The notes below the pieces were generated by a model. It was not told the DNA's origin. It ran no database searches and saw nothing but the letters and a program-made list of their open reading frames with translations. From contig JAAWJI010000003.1 of the NCBI GenBank assembly GCA_022796795.1, positions 91,218 to 155,217 on the forward strand: 64,000 nt of DNA, in the 5' to 3' direction. Below, in pieces: positions 24,403 through 34,140 of this stretch. Each line of letters starts with the position of its first letter. The first letter of the stretch is position 1. The translations under genes were made by a program, and so were the position numbers. The DNA is from Lachnospiraceae bacterium. GTDB lineage: Bacteria > Bacillota > Clostridia > Lachnospirales > Lachnospiraceae.

Positions 24403-26288
24403 TGAGGGCAGCCTCCTTTCCCCAAATCCCTGTGACTACTGCAGACTCCCGTCCCATAGCGCCCGGCTCCGCAGCCCTGACACTGCTGGCTGCAGTTTTT
24501 CGTCACCAGCTCCTTTTGACTTTTCTCCCACTCCCGCAGCAGAAAATCTTTGGTCACGCCCATATCCAGGAAATCCCAGGGCAAAATTTCCTCCGTATCT
24601 CTCTGACGGGAAGCGTAAAAGGCTGGGGAGATCCCCTCCTGGGCAAAGGCCTCCTGCCACCATTCCGGATGGAAATATTCGCTCCAAGAATCGTAGAGGC
24701 ACCCCTTATGATAGGCGGCCTCCAGGACTGCTCCCAGGCGCCGGTCGCCCCGTGCAAAGACGCCTTCCAGCACGGATACGTCCGCCTCATGCCAGTTGTA
24801 TTTCATGCTTTTTTTATTCAGCTGCTCCTTAAGCTCCTGATTCACCATATGGGCCTTGGATAAAAATTCCTCCTGGGTGTTCATGGCCGCCCACTGGAAG
24901 GGGGTAAAGGGCTTGGGGACAAAGAAGGAGGTGCTGATGGTAATCTGGCATTTTCCATTCCGCTGCTCCTTGGGAATCTCATAATATCGCCTGGCAATCT
25001 TTTCCGCCAGCCGGGGGATTCCCCGGATATCCTCTTCCGTCTCCGTGGGCAGTCCCAGCATGAAATAGAGCTTAACCTTGCTCCAGCCGCCCTCAAAGGC
25101 CTGTCCGGCTCCCGAGAGAATATCCTCCTCCGTCAGTCCCTTATTGATCACGTCCCGCATGCGCTGGGTTCCCGCCTCCGGGGCAAAGGTCAGGCTGCTC
25201 TTTCGGATATCCTGCACCTTGCGCATTACATCCAGGGAGAAGGCGTCAATGCGTAAGGAGGGCAGAGAAATATTGACTCCACGGTTTCCAGCCGTGTCAA
25301 TGAGAAAATCCACCAGTTCTGGAAGCTGGGAATAATCGCTGGAGCTTAAGGAGCTTAGGGAAATCTCCTCTTGTCCCGTGGAATCCAGAAGATCACAAGC
25401 ACATTCCTTCAGCATATGGGCATCCCGCTCCCTGGTGGGACGGTACAGCATGCCAGCCTGACAGAACCGACAGCCCCGGATACAGCCCCTCTGGATTTCC
25501 AGCACCACCCGGTCCTGGGTAACTTTTATAAAGGGAACCAGAGGCTTCCTGGGATAAACGGCGCTTGTGAGATCCTCCACCAGCTGCTTTTGCACCGTGG
25601 CAGGCACAAAAGGCTTTTGGGGCGTAAAGGAGGCAATGGTTCCATCCTCCTTGTAGGTAACTTCATAGAGGGAGGGCACATAGATTCCCGGAATCCGGGC
25701 TGCCTGCTCCAGGAAATCCTCCCGGCTTCCCCCGGCTGCCCGGTTGGCCTTGTAGACCTCCAGAAGAGCCGGATAGGAGGTTTCCCCCTCTCCGATATAA
25801 AACAGGTCGAAAAAGTCTGCCAGAGGCTCCGGATTGGAGGCGCAGGGGCCGCCGCCGATGACAATGGGATCTTCATTTGTCCTCTCCCTGGCATGGAGAG
25901 GGATCTGGGACAATTCCAGAACCTGTAAAACATTGGTGTAGCACATTTCGTACTGGAGGGTAATCCCCAGAAAATCAAACTCCCGTACCGGATCCTGGGA
26001 CTCCAGGGCAAAGAGGGGAATCTGTTTCTCACGCAAAATCCGGTCCAGATCCACCCAGGGAGAATACACTCGTTCACACCAGGTATCCTCCCTGCGGTTA
26101 AAGAGATCGTAGAGAATCTGAATCCCCAGATGGGACATACCGATCTCATACACGTCGGGGAAACACATGGCGAAGCGAATCTCTACCTGGTTTGCATTCT
26201 TCATCACTCGGTTTATCTCATTTCCCAGGTATCTGGCCGGCTTCTCCACCTTCAATAAAATTTCATCTGTTAAAGCAAGTTTTCTCAT
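24399..26288 (-). CDS. TIGR03960 family B12-binding radical SAM protein
   Basis: This 629-aa enzyme has a B12-binding-type N-terminal domain (PDVYEIGMSHLGIQILYDLF) at about residues 40-190 and a radical SAM core with the CxxxCxxC cluster motif in RGCIRGCRFCQAG near residue 280. The C-terminal segment has a Cys group (CSQQCQGCGAGRYGTGVC) that may bind another cluster. The preferred start is ATG at 26288, with AAGGATT upstream. The family is conserved with TIGR03936 and rng, and its substrate is unproven. If its corrinoid site is real, it needs cobalamin, which fits the presence of a B12 riboswitch in this genome. Confidence 0.92.
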   Translation of the reverse strand: MRKLALTDEILLKVEKPARYLGNEINRVMKNANQVEIRFAMCFPDVYEIGMSHLGIQILYDLFNRREDTWCERVYSPWVDLDRILREKQIPLFALESQDPVREFDFLGITLQYEMCYTNVLQVLELSQIPLHARERTNEDPIVIGGGPCASNPEPLADFFDLFYIGEGETSYPALLEVYKANRAAGGSREDFLEQAARIPGIYVPSLYEVTYKEDGTIASFTPQKPFVPATVQKQLVEDLTSAVYPRKPLVPFIKVTQDRVVLEIQRGCIRGCRFCQAGMLYRPTRERDAHMLKECACDLLDSTGQEEISLSSLSSSDYSQLPELVDFLIDTAGNRGVNISLPSLRIDAFSLDVMRKVQDIRKSSLTFAPEAGTQRMRDVINKGLTEEDILSGAGQAFEGGWSKVKLYFMLGLPTETEEDIRGIPRLAEKIARRYYEIPKEQRNGKCQITISTSFFVPKPFTPFQWAAMNTQEEFLSKAHMVNQELKEQLNKKSMKYNWHEADVSVLEGVFARGDRRLGAVLEAAYHKGCLYDSWSEYFHPEWWQEAFAQEGISPAFYASRQRDTEEILPWDFLDMGVTKDFLLREWEKSQKELVTKNCSQQCQGCGAGRYGTGVCSSHRDLGKGGCPQ

Positions 26289-26399
26289 GGTAATCCTTTC
26301 GTGCAAACAGCAGGGTTTGCAAAACTCAATGTTACCATTATAAACATTTTGCGTGGGAACTGCAAGTCCATTTAAATTGGCGCATAGAGCATACTTGTA

Positions 26400-28334
26400 T
26401 CAATGAATCGCCCCTGTATGAAGGGGAACCAGATTGGGAATGCCAATGGATACAAAAGCGTACAAGGACATGAGGCAGGTGGCGCACAGGATCCCCCGGA
26501 CTACCCGGCTGCTTTTGGCCGGTTCGCAGGTGTGGATCAGGTAGGCCACAAAGAGCAGCGATGGAAAGAGATAGCGACCCTGAGGCTGAAAATCCACCAC
26601 ATAGGCGTTAAATACCACCAGGGCATACTGCACTGCCAGGGTAAAGCAGACGGCGGCAAATTCCAGCCACTTCTGCCTTTTTTTCATGCGTCGGAAATAA
26701 TAGACCAGGCAGACAAACAGGGCCAGATACAAAATTCCCATAACCACATAGTACCAGTCCTCCGCGCCAAAGGCATAGCAGCCGAAAAAGCCGCTTAAGG
26801 TGCGAAATAGACTTTTGTTAAACTCATAATTCCGGAAAAACTCTCCTAGAGTCACGCCCTTACTACAAAGACCCTTGGAGGGAGCCTGGAGCTGGGGCGG
26901 CGTGGAAGGCTTGTAGCTGTACTGCGCGTGGCGCTCTGTGACCTCTGCGATAACCTGCATTTTCTCCAGGCCGTAATAGGGGTAATCCGTAATCAGATAG
27001 CGCACGACAAAAATTGCCAGAGTAAGCCCGGCCAATGCCAGGTATTTCTGAAAGAGGATCTTTCTCTCTTTTCCCTGTTTCTCAAACAACCGGATCAGAA
27101 GGATCAGGAAGAGAAAAATGAGAATGGTGAAAAAAGAAGGCTTGGACCAGAATACATGGACAAATAAATAGGCCATCAACAGATATCCCGGCGCCTGCCG
27201 GAACGTAAAGGGCTGGGCCAGCATCCGGTTCAACAGGCTTTCCTGCCGGATCAGCTGGTAGAGGCACAGGAATCCCACAAAGAGATCCAGGGCGTCGGAG
27301 GTGGCGTAGCTGAACAGATACCAGACCTGGGGCGTCAAAAGAAGCACACAGGAAAGAGCCGTGTAATTCCGGATGTTCTTCAGAATCAAAACAGCCATAA
27401 TCCCCAGGATCAGCAGGCTGAAGGCCCGGACCTGCAAGGTGGGATCCGAGAACAGGCTGCCCAGCTTTCCTGCCCAGAAGTAGAAGGTATTCAGTTCAAA
27501 ATGCCGGCTCATGCCGTATACAGAATAGCTGCTTCCCACGTCCTCGCTTCGAATATCCGGCGGAGCCCAGTGGGTGCCGTAGTAAAGGATGGCAGATCTA
27601 GTGTCATATTCATCGGGATTGAGCCAGAAAGGGCTGCGAAGTCCCACATAAACGCACAGAAAAACAGCAGACAGAATGCCTGCAAAGCAGATCCAGCAGG
27701 TTATCCGGGTGAACCGGTTTTCCATGGTGCGGATCTGGAGGGAAAACCGTTGCAAAAGAACCCCAAAGCCGCCAAGCAAAAGCCCGCCCAGGAGAAAGCT
27801 TGAGAGAACGGACCAAAGCCGTCCACTTTTTACATAGAGATCGGTAAAGGCCCAAGTTGGCAAAAGCTGAGGGTCTCCTCCCCGGACAAAAAAGGCCAGT
27901 CCTTCCTGGGAGTCCTGGATCTCTACCTGCTCGTTGCCGGAGAAATAGTCTGTAAGGCTTGTCCCGGACAGCTTCATTACGGGAAATCCATTTTTGTAAA
28001 CGGTAATTCCCCTCAGAGTTAAGAGCTCCTCCTGCTGCCAATATTCGTCTACCGGGTCTATGCGCTGAAAGGAGCAATGGCTTCCATATTGAAAATCAAG
28101 AAATGAAATGCGGACCGTGCCGCTTGTGATGACCCGGGCTTTAGCTCCCCGGGCAGTCACCGGCCCATGAAGGCTGGTAAACACGGTGGCAATGGCCTCC
28201 CCGCTTGGATCCTGATCAAAGTCAAGCTTTACCGTGGTGTAAACAGGTGTTAGAAGTATGCAGAATACGAGCCACAGGGCAGACAAGCCCAGCAGCAATT
28301 TGGATTTTCCAAAAAAGTGTCTTTGGCCCATCAT
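26400..28334 (-). CDS. DUF2142-like polytopic membrane protein
   Basis: This protein of about 644 aa has an N-terminal membrane segment and an extracellular region of about 170 residues (TVKLDFDQDPSGEAI, YKNGFPVMKLSG). Some ten hydrophobic segments follow. The motif WLNPDEYDTRSAILYYGTHW just after a membrane span resembles the Asp-Glu site of DUF2142/GT-C-type proteins, which use lipid-linked sugars. A role in surface glycan assembly is therefore plausible. The ATG at 28334 has AAAGGAAG upstream; a TTG at 28382 is in frame but lacks support. It is 97 bases upstream of the radical SAM block, which may be its operon. Confidence 0.7.
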   Translation of the reverse strand: MMGQRHFFGKSKLLLGLSALWLVFCILLTPVYTTVKLDFDQDPSGEAIATVFTSLHGPVTARGAKARVITSGTVRISFLDFQYGSHCSFQRIDPVDEYWQQEELLTLRGITVYKNGFPVMKLSGTSLTDYFSGNEQVEIQDSQEGLAFFVRGGDPQLLPTWAFTDLYVKSGRLWSVLSSFLLGGLLLGGFGVLLQRFSLQIRTMENRFTRITCWICFAGILSAVFLCVYVGLRSPFWLNPDEYDTRSAILYYGTHWAPPDIRSEDVGSSYSVYGMSRHFELNTFYFWAGKLGSLFSDPTLQVRAFSLLILGIMAVLILKNIRNYTALSCVLLLTPQVWYLFSYATSDALDLFVGFLCLYQLIRQESLLNRMLAQPFTFRQAPGYLLMAYLFVHVFWSKPSFFTILIFLFLILLIRLFEKQGKERKILFQKYLALAGLTLAIFVVRYLITDYPYYGLEKMQVIAEVTERHAQYSYKPSTPPQLQAPSKGLCSKGVTLGEFFRNYEFNKSLFRTLSGFFGCYAFGAEDWYYVVMGILYLALFVCLVYYFRRMKKRQKWLEFAAVCFTLAVQYALVVFNAYVVDFQPQGRYLFPSLLFVAYLIHTCEPAKSSRVVRGILCATCLMSLYAFVSIGIPNLVPLHTGAIH

Positions 28335-28479
28335 AAAAATCAGGCTTCCTTTCCAGTCAAAATAATCAGTATTTTCTTGCAATCACCGGTTGATCCAGAA
28401 GTCATCCAAGACTCCTGGATCTGTTATTTATTTTCCCTCTTCCGAATCCCTCTCTGTTTTGTGGACGAGTTTGTCAGAT

Positions 28480-28857
28480 CTAGGTAAAATCCGACTCCCC
28501 ATCCTCCCCCTCTGGCTTTGCCATGCTCTCTTCCCCGGGAATTGTACTGGCCGGCAGTACAGGTTCCTCCGTAATCTCAATCTCCTCCAGCATTCCGGCT
28601 AAAAGCTGATCCAGATGCAGCTCCTGGGTCATGTCCTTTTGAACCTCAGACAGAATCTGACTGCTATTCAGCTCATAGATGCTGCCCCCGGTATAGTCCA
28701 GCAGTACATACCCTACAAAGAGCGCAAGACATACGTAAAACCGAAACCGCTCCCAGGAGAAATCTGTGTGCCACTCCGAACCGCTGTATGGGTGCTGCAT
28801 GTGATTTGTCTGCTGCTCCAGCAGCATTTTTCGATATTGCCCGGCCTCTCTTGCCAT
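28480..28857 (-). CDS. Small single-span membrane protein of unknown function
   Basis: This 125-aa protein has one hydrophobic segment (FYVCLALFVGYVLLDYT, residues 39-55) after a basic, aromatic N-terminus, and an acidic tail ending EGEDGESDFT. No family is recognised. The topology is probably N-in with the acidic tail outside. The start follows AAAAAGGAGTGG. It lies upstream of the DUF2142-like gene in the same direction and may be cotranscribed with it. Confidence 0.65.
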   Translation of the reverse strand: MAREAGQYRKMLLEQQTNHMQHPYSGSEWHTDFSWERFRFYVCLALFVGYVLLDYTGGSIYELNSSQILSEVQKDMTQELHLDQLLAGMLEEIEITEEPVLPASTIPGEESMAKPEGEDGESDFT

Positions 28858-28950
28858 ATTTCCACTCCTTTTTCGCGTTTTCTACTTTTAACAGAGACAT
28901 GTCATTGCACTACTAAAGTATATGCGCGAAAAAATGGAACATGCCGGATT

Positions 28951-30042
28951 TTACCGGTTAGAAAGTTCCCGGGTAATATCCTCCCAGGTAACCCCCCGCT
29001 CTACCATCAGTACCATGGCGTGATAGAGCAAATCGGACATCTCGTATTTGATTTCCTCCGGATCCGGATTCTTGGCGGCAATGATAAGTTCCGCCGCCTC
29101 CTCTCCCACCTTTTTGAGAATCTTGTCAATGCCCTTGTCAAAAAGATAGTTGGTGTAGGAGCCTTCCTTGGGATGGCTTTTTCTGTCTGCAATAACCTGA
29201 TAGACCTGCTCAAACACCTTGCCAGGCGCATAGCTTTTGGTTTCTCTCCTGGCAATATCCTGGAAAAAGCAGCTGCGGTTTCCGGTGTGGCAGGCAGCCC
29301 CGGTCTGGGAAACCCGGGCCAGAATGGTATCATAATCGCAGTCCACCAAAAGCTCCTTCACATACTGAAAATGGCCGCTGGTAGCCCCTTTTACCCATAG
29401 CTCCTGTCTGCTTCTGCTCCAGTAGGTCATTCTTCCTGTTTTCAGGGTGGCCGTATAGGCTTCCTCATTCATATAGGCTGCCATCAGCACCTGATCGCTG
29501 CGGTAGTCCTGTACGATCACGGGAACCATGCCGTCGGAATTAAGCTTAAACTCAGACCACTCCATGTTGCAGTCCAGAGGGCGAAGCTTTTCCTCAAAGG
29601 GCGCCAGCTCATTGAGATAAATCAGCTCGCTTACATACTCCTCCACCAGGGCTGCCGGCGCGCTGACCACATCTGAGCTGTTGACGGCGGCCGCAATTTT
29701 TTCTTTTCCGAAACGCCTGGAAACCTCCTCGGTGAGATCAATATTAGACTGCTTGCCATAGTTGAGAATCGCCTTGCTGCAGCCGGTATAGAGAATCTTC
29801 TTCACATCCTCCAGCCTTTGGATATGGCCGGCGGCCTTTACAGGCACCTCTACGGTGCGGACGATTTCTTTTAGTACGCCTAGGTTTTTTTCGTGCTCTT
29901 CCTCGCTGTGGGACAGATCAAAAACCAGGATCTCGTCGGCTCCGTTGTCGCTGTAGTAGCCTGCCAGGGCAACTGGGTCTTTCTTGTCTTCTGTAAGGCC
30001 CTGGGACAGGCGGATACATCCTGTGTTCAACTGTTTTGTCAT
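28951..30042 (-). CDS. hisIE: HisIE with an N-terminal HisF-like half barrel
   Basis: This 363-aa protein carries two histidine pathway activities: phosphoribosyl-AMP cyclohydrolase (HisI, residues about 165-275) and phosphoribosyl-ATP pyrophosphatase (HisE, about 280-363). HisI shows [11 protein letters not shown] and [13 protein letters not shown], which hold metal and catalytic ligands. HisE shows [15 protein letters not shown]. The first about 130 residues align with the N-terminal half of HisF ([39 protein letters not shown]). The catalytic Asp residues of HisF (CLDV and AIDA) are replaced by CIRL and AAVN, so it cannot act as HisF. The preferred start is ATG at 30042 with GAAAGGAAG upstream, one base after hisB. 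Confidence 0.92.
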   Translation of the reverse strand: MTKQLNTGCIRLSQGLTEDKKDPVALAGYYSDNGADEILVFDLSHSEEEHEKNLGVLKEIVRTVEVPVKAAGHIQRLEDVKKILYTGCSKAILNYGKQSNIDLTEEVSRRFGKEKIAAAVNSSDVVSAPAALVEEYVSELIYLNELAPFEEKLRPLDCNMEWSEFKLNSDGMVPVIVQDYRSDQVLMAAYMNEEAYTATLKTGRMTYWSRSRQELWVKGATSGHFQYVKELLVDCDYDTILARVSQTGAACHTGNRSCFFQDIARRETKSYAPGKVFEQVYQVIADRKSHPKEGSYTNYLFDKGIDKILKKVGEEAAELIIAAKNPDPEEIKYEMSDLLYHAMVLMVERGVTWEDITRELSNR

Positions 30043-30043
30043 A

Positions 30044-30631
30044 TTATAAACTTCCTTTCGTGGATAATACATCCTGGATTCTGGGATCTTTTGCCACAGC
30101 CATGTCCAGAGCCTTGGCAAAGGCCTTAAACATTCCTTCGGCCATATGATGGCTGTTGGAACCGGACAGCATGCGAAAATGCAGGTTCATGGCCGCGCTG
30201 TAGGACAGGGCATAAAAGAATTCCCGGATCATCTGGGTATCAAAGTCACCGATCTGCTGGGTGGGGAACTCTGCGTCAGACACATAGTAGGGCCTTCCGG
30301 ACAGATCCAGGGAACAGAGAACCAGGGCCTCATCCATGGGCAGGATACAGGTTCCGTAGCGGGCGATCCCCCTCTTGTCTCCCACAGCCTGCCGGATGGC
30401 CTGCCCCAGGACAATTCCCGTGTCCTCAATGGTATGGTGGCAGTCCACCCAAAGATCCCCTTTTACCTGGCAGGTCAGATCAAACAGGCCGTGACGGGCA
30501 AAGCCGTCCAGCATATGATCAAAAAAGCCGATTCCTGTGGAAAGCTGCGCGTTTCCGCTGCCGTCCAGAGCAAAGGTAAGGGAAATATCCGTTTCCTTTG
30601 TAGTGCGTGTTATACTGGCTTTTCGCTCCAT
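30044..30631 (-). CDS. hisB: Imidazoleglycerol-phosphate dehydratase
   Basis: This 195-aa enzyme converts imidazole glycerol phosphate to imidazole acetol phosphate. It has the typical manganese-binding His motifs [29 protein letters not shown] and a second copy near [17 protein letters not shown]. The length matches the single-function bacterial enzyme, with no fused phosphatase. The ATG is preceded by AAAAGGAGGAG. It lies 21 bases after hisD and one base before hisIE. Confidence 0.97.
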   Translation of the reverse strand: MERKASITRTTKETDISLTFALDGSGNAQLSTGIGFFDHMLDGFARHGLFDLTCQVKGDLWVDCHHTIEDTGIVLGQAIRQAVGDKRGIARYGTCILPMDEALVLCSLDLSGRPYYVSDAEFPTQQIGDFDTQMIREFFYALSYSAAMNLHFRMLSGSNSHHMAEGMFKAFAKALDMAVAKDPRIQDVLSTKGSL

Positions 30632-30652
30632 GGGCTTCTCCTCCTTTTCTCT

Positions 30653-31951
30653 TTACTCTTGTTCAAACCGAACCGCAATGGAATTGGCGTGAGCAGTGAG
30701 CTGTTCAGCCTTTGCAAAGGTTTCTATATCTTTATGGATTGGAGCAAGGGCCTCCTTGGCGTAGTAGACAATACTGGACTTCTTGATAAAGTCATCCACG
30801 CTTAAGGGAGAGAAAAATTTGGCCGTGCCGTTGGTGGGAAGCACATGATTGGGGCCTGCAAAATAATCTCCCAGAGGCTCGCTGGCATATTCTCCCAGGA
30901 AAATCGCTCCGGCATTTTTGATTTTTGTCATCACATAGAAGGGATCCCGGGTGATGATTTCCAGGTGCTCTGAGGCGATTTCATTGGCGGCGTCAATGGC
31001 CCCGTTCAGATCCTCTGCCACCAGAATATACCCGTACTGTTCCAAAGACCTGGTAATAATCTCCTTTCTGGACAGCTGCTCCACAAAGAGATCTACTTCC
31101 CGGGAGACCCTCTCTGCCAGATCCCGGCTTGTAGTTACCAAAATGGCGGAGGCCATCTCGTCATGCTCTGCCTGAGACAAAAGATCAGCCGCCACGTAAC
31201 GGGGATTCGCTGTCTCGTCTGCCAGCACCAGGATCTCGCTGGGACCGGCAATGGAGTCAATGCTCACATAGCCGAAGACCGCCTTTTTTGCCAGGGCCAC
31301 ATAGATGTTTCCGGGCCCCACGATCTTATCTACCTTGGGGATGCTCTCTGTTCCAAAGGCGAGAGCTGCAATGGCCTGGGCGCCGCCAGCCTTATAGATT
31401 TCTCTTACCCCTGCTTCCCAGGCAGCCACAAGGGTGTTGGAGCTTATCTTTCCATCCTTTCCCGGCGGCGTGGTCATGATAATTTGTTCCACTCCAGCTA
31501 CCTGGGCCGGAATAATGTTCATGAGAACAGAGGAGGGATACACAGCCTTTCCCCCGGGCACATAAACTCCGCAGGAGGCTAGAGGCGTGATCTTTTGTCC
31601 CAGCAAGGTGCCCTGGGCGCTGCTGTCAAACCAGCTGTAGCGGCGCTGCTTTTCGTGGTAGCTGCGGATATTTGTTAGAGCCTTTCGAAGAACCTCCAGA
31701 AGGGCGGGATCCACGGCCTCATAGGCCTCCTGCACCTCTTCCTCTGTGACCCGGATGTTATCCCTGGTAAGCTGCACCTTGTCAAAACGGCTGGTATAGT
31801 CAAACAGGGCCTGATCCCCCTCTTTTCGCACCCGGTTCAGGATATTCATAACCCGATCGCTGTACTCCTCATAGTGATTGGGACTGCGCTTTAAAAGATT
31901 CTCCAGCAGATCCTTTCGGCTGTCCTCATTCAGCTGTATGATTCTCATCAT
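30653..31951 (-). CDS. hisD: Histidinol dehydrogenase
   Basis: This enzyme of about 432 aa carries out the last two oxidations of histidine synthesis, from histidinol to histidine with NAD. Family blocks are clear: PLASCGVYVPGGKAVYPSS, GPGNIYVALAKKAVFG, the zinc-site LLSQAEHDEMASAIL and GPNHVLPTNGTAKFFSPLS. The start at 31951 has AAAGGAG six bases before it; in-frame upstream codons lack such spacing. The 120-base gap to hisG is the longest gap in the operon and holds no clear terminator. Confidence 0.97.
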   Translation of the reverse strand: MMRIIQLNEDSRKDLLENLLKRSPNHYEEYSDRVMNILNRVRKEGDQALFDYTSRFDKVQLTRDNIRVTEEEVQEAYEAVDPALLEVLRKALTNIRSYHEKQRRYSWFDSSAQGTLLGQKITPLASCGVYVPGGKAVYPSSVLMNIIPAQVAGVEQIIMTTPPGKDGKISSNTLVAAWEAGVREIYKAGGAQAIAALAFGTESIPKVDKIVGPGNIYVALAKKAVFGYVSIDSIAGPSEILVLADETANPRYVAADLLSQAEHDEMASAILVTTSRDLAERVSREVDLFVEQLSRKEIITRSLEQYGYILVAEDLNGAIDAANEIASEHLEIITRDPFYVMTKIKNAGAIFLGEYASEPLGDYFAGPNHVLPTNGTAKFFSPLSVDDFIKKSSIVYYAKEALAPIHKDIETFAKAEQLTAHANSIAVRFEQE

Positions 31952-32071
31952 TTCATGCTCCTTTCCCAAAACCTGCCCTAAGCCAGATTTTACGCCTTTT
32001 TAGCAGACCCGATTCTAAACCGGACCGTTACGCCTTTTCGGCAAGCCAATCTTTGCTTTTACCTCCATGTA

Positions 32072-32707
32072 CTACAGAACGTTTCTCAAATCCCGAATCA
32101 AATTTCCGATGCGCTCCTGTTCCATTTTCATGCTCACCTGATTGACCACCATGCGGGCGGACAAAGGCACAATCTCCTCCAGCACCTCCAGGCCGTTTTC
32201 CCGCAGCGTGGAGCCGGTTTCCACAATATCCACGATGACCTCGGACAGGCCCACAATGGGAGCCAGCTCAATGGAGCCGCTTAGCTTAATGATCTCTACG
32301 GTCTGATGCTTTTTATTATAGAAATAATCCTTGGCAATATTGGGGTACTTGGTGGCTACCCGGATCAGATCCTGGTGCTTCAAAAGCTCTTTGGCGGAAG
32401 CAGGACCGCAGACGCACATGCGGCATTTTCCAAAGCCCAGGTCCAGAACCTCGTACATGGATCGTCCTTCCTCCAGGATGGTATCCTTACCTACAATTCC
32501 AATATCAGCAGCGCCATACTCCACATAGGTGGGCACATCCGGCCCTTTGGCCAGAAAAAAGCGCATGCCCAGCTCCTCATTTACAAAAATCAGCTTCCGG
32601 CTGTCCGGATCCTGCATCTCCTGGCAGGTGACGCCCACCTGCTCAAAAAGCTCCAGGGTTTTCTTTGCCAGACGGCCCTTGGTCAGTGCAACAGTCAGAT
32701 ATCTCAT
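32072..32707 (-). CDS. hisG: ATP phosphoribosyltransferase catalytic subunit, short form
   Basis: This 211-aa enzyme is the first, feedback-controlled step of histidine synthesis. It begins [13 protein letters not shown] and has the phosphate-binding [20 protein letters not shown]. It lacks the C-terminal regulatory domain of long HisG, which is why it needs HisZ, encoded just upstream. The ATG at 32707 has GAGGAA before it; the 13 preceding in-frame residues are basic and unlike the family. Confidence 0.97.
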   Translation of the reverse strand: MRYLTVALTKGRLAKKTLELFEQVGVTCQEMQDPDSRKLIFVNEELGMRFFLAKGPDVPTYVEYGAADIGIVGKDTILEEGRSMYEVLDLGFGKCRMCVCGPASAKELLKHQDLIRVATKYPNIAKDYFYNKKHQTVEIIKLSGSIELAPIVGLSEVIVDIVETGSTLRENGLEVLEEIVPLSARMVVNQVSMKMEQERIGNLIRDLRNVL

Positions 32708-32780
32708 GTCCCATTTCCTCGTTTTCATTTTCCGGTTCCGCCTCATCTGTCAAGCGCTACAAGATGAAGGTCGTTCTGTG

Positions 32781-34007
32781 TCAGGAAAGCTGTAAAAGCT
32801 CCTCCCGGATACTTCCGTTTTCAAAATACCGCATAGCTTTGGCCTGGATTCGATGGGCGTAGGCCCGGTAATCCTCCAGTGTCTTTCCCTCTTCCATCCG
32901 CAGAAGCTCCACAGGACTCTGGGCGTCCCGCAGCCCCTTGGCATAGGAAATGGCCCTGCCCCGCTCCTGCTCCCGATAGAGAAGAAGGGTGGGGGGACAG
33001 CCTGTCTTTACAGAGATCCCCTGACGATTGAGAGCAGTGAGAAGCTGATCCACCACAATGGCGAAGCCCACGGAAGGAGATTCCTTTCCAAACTGAGACA
33101 ACAGGGAATCATAGCGGCCTCCCTTGACCACCGGCTCCCCGGTTCCGTAGGTATAGGCGCGGAAGATAATGCCCGTATAATACTTGTACTTGCTAACAAT
33201 GCCCAGATCAAAGGATACGTAGCGTTCCAGGCCATAGAGCTGCAGCAGATCATAGAGCCTGGACAGGCGTTCTACGGAGTTTACTCCCAGAGGATTTACG
33301 GCAAGTTTGCCAGCCTCCTCCAGAATTTCCACAGAACCGTAGAGCTGGGGCAGCCGGGAAAAGCCTTCCTTTACTTCTGCAGACAGCTCCAGGCCGGACA
33401 GAAGCTCTTCCACTCCGAAGGGATTTTTGTTGGAGATGAGATCCCGCAGGGTCTGCTCTTCCTCCTCATTCATACCTGCCTCCAAAAGCAGGCTTTTGAA
33501 GTAGTCAATATGGCCCACGCTGACCTGGAATTCCTTGAGTCCGGCCTGGAGCAAGGCCTCAATCACAAGAGACAGCATCTCCGCGTCTGCATCCACAGAG
33601 GAATCCCCCATGTATTCCGCCCCCAGCTGGGTAGTCTCCTTCAAACGCCCCTGAAAGCTGGCGTTGTTAATAAAGGTATTTCCCATATAGCACAGGCGGA
33701 TGGGCATATCCTCCTCCAAAAAATATTTCGAGGCGGCCCGGGCAATGGAGGGGGTAAAATCCGGCCGCAGCACCAGAGTGTTTCCCTCCTTGTCGAAAAA
33801 CTTGTACAGCTCCCGGGAGGGAACGGTTCCCACCTCCTTGCTGAACACATCGAAAAATTCAAAGGTGGGAGTCTCAATATCCCGATACCCGTACCGATGC
33901 ATGACACTGTGCAGCATCTCCTGCAGCTTCCGTTTTTTCCGGCACTCTTCATTGTAAATATCCCGTACTCCTTCCGGGGTGTGCAAAATCTGTTTCATGT
34001 ATTTCAT
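32781..34007 (-). CDS. hisZ: ATP phosphoribosyltransferase regulatory subunit
   Basis: This protein of about 408 aa resembles the catalytic core of histidyl-tRNA synthetase without the anticodon domain: LHTPEGVRDIYNEECRKK at the start, MHRYGYRDIETPTFEFFDVF (motif 1) and VVKGGRYDSLLSQFG (motif 3 region). Together with short HisG it forms the hetero-octameric transferase and carries histidine inhibition. It is the first gene of the his operon. The start could be 34007 or 33998; AAAGGA lies close to the former. The leader of about 100 bases holds no T-box that I can see. Confidence 0.95.
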   Translation of the reverse strand: MKYMKQILHTPEGVRDIYNEECRKKRKLQEMLHSVMHRYGYRDIETPTFEFFDVFSKEVGTVPSRELYKFFDKEGNTLVLRPDFTPSIARAASKYFLEEDMPIRLCYMGNTFINNASFQGRLKETTQLGAEYMGDSSVDADAEMLSLVIEALLQAGLKEFQVSVGHIDYFKSLLLEAGMNEEEEQTLRDLISNKNPFGVEELLSGLELSAEVKEGFSRLPQLYGSVEILEEAGKLAVNPLGVNSVERLSRLYDLLQLYGLERYVSFDLGIVSKYKYYTGIIFRAYTYGTGEPVVKGGRYDSLLSQFGKESPSVGFAIVVDQLLTALNRQGISVKTGCPPTLLLYREQERGRAISYAKGLRDAQSPVELLRMEEGKTLEDYRAYAHRIQAKAMRYFENGSIREELLQLS

Positions 34008-34095
34008 CAATCCTTTCCAGGCGCAAGCTGTAGCGAAATGTCTGATTCTTTCACCCGATTCTTTACTTCCGGCGCTTTATTATGGTAAATTAAGA

Positions 34096-34140
34096 AAGTG
34101 CCATGGCACTTATTATAGGATACAGAATAGGAAATGTCAA
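34096..34140 (-). promoter_or_regulatory. his operon promoter with a 16-bp palindromic operator candidate
   Basis: On the minus strand, TTGACA (34140-34135) and TATAAT (34117-34112) are exact consensus boxes with 17 bases between. The -35 box overlaps the stop codon of recU. Directly after the -10 box is the perfect palindrome AAGTGCCATGGCACTT (34111-34096), which covers the expected start site near 34105. A repressor bound there would block initiation; alternatively the RNA would begin in the palindrome. Confidence 0.85.

Noticed and set aside
32853..34088. Long reading frame of about 411 codons on the plus strand opposite hisZ
   Set aside because: It is entirely antisense to a well-conserved hisZ, has no ribosome binding site and no recognisable sequence. 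Dense coding on one strand creates such frames.
34007..34095. Possible T-box or other leader riboswitch ahead of hisZ
   Set aside because: The leader is short and the conserved T-box sequence (TGGNACCGCG-like) was not found; a palindromic operator fits better.
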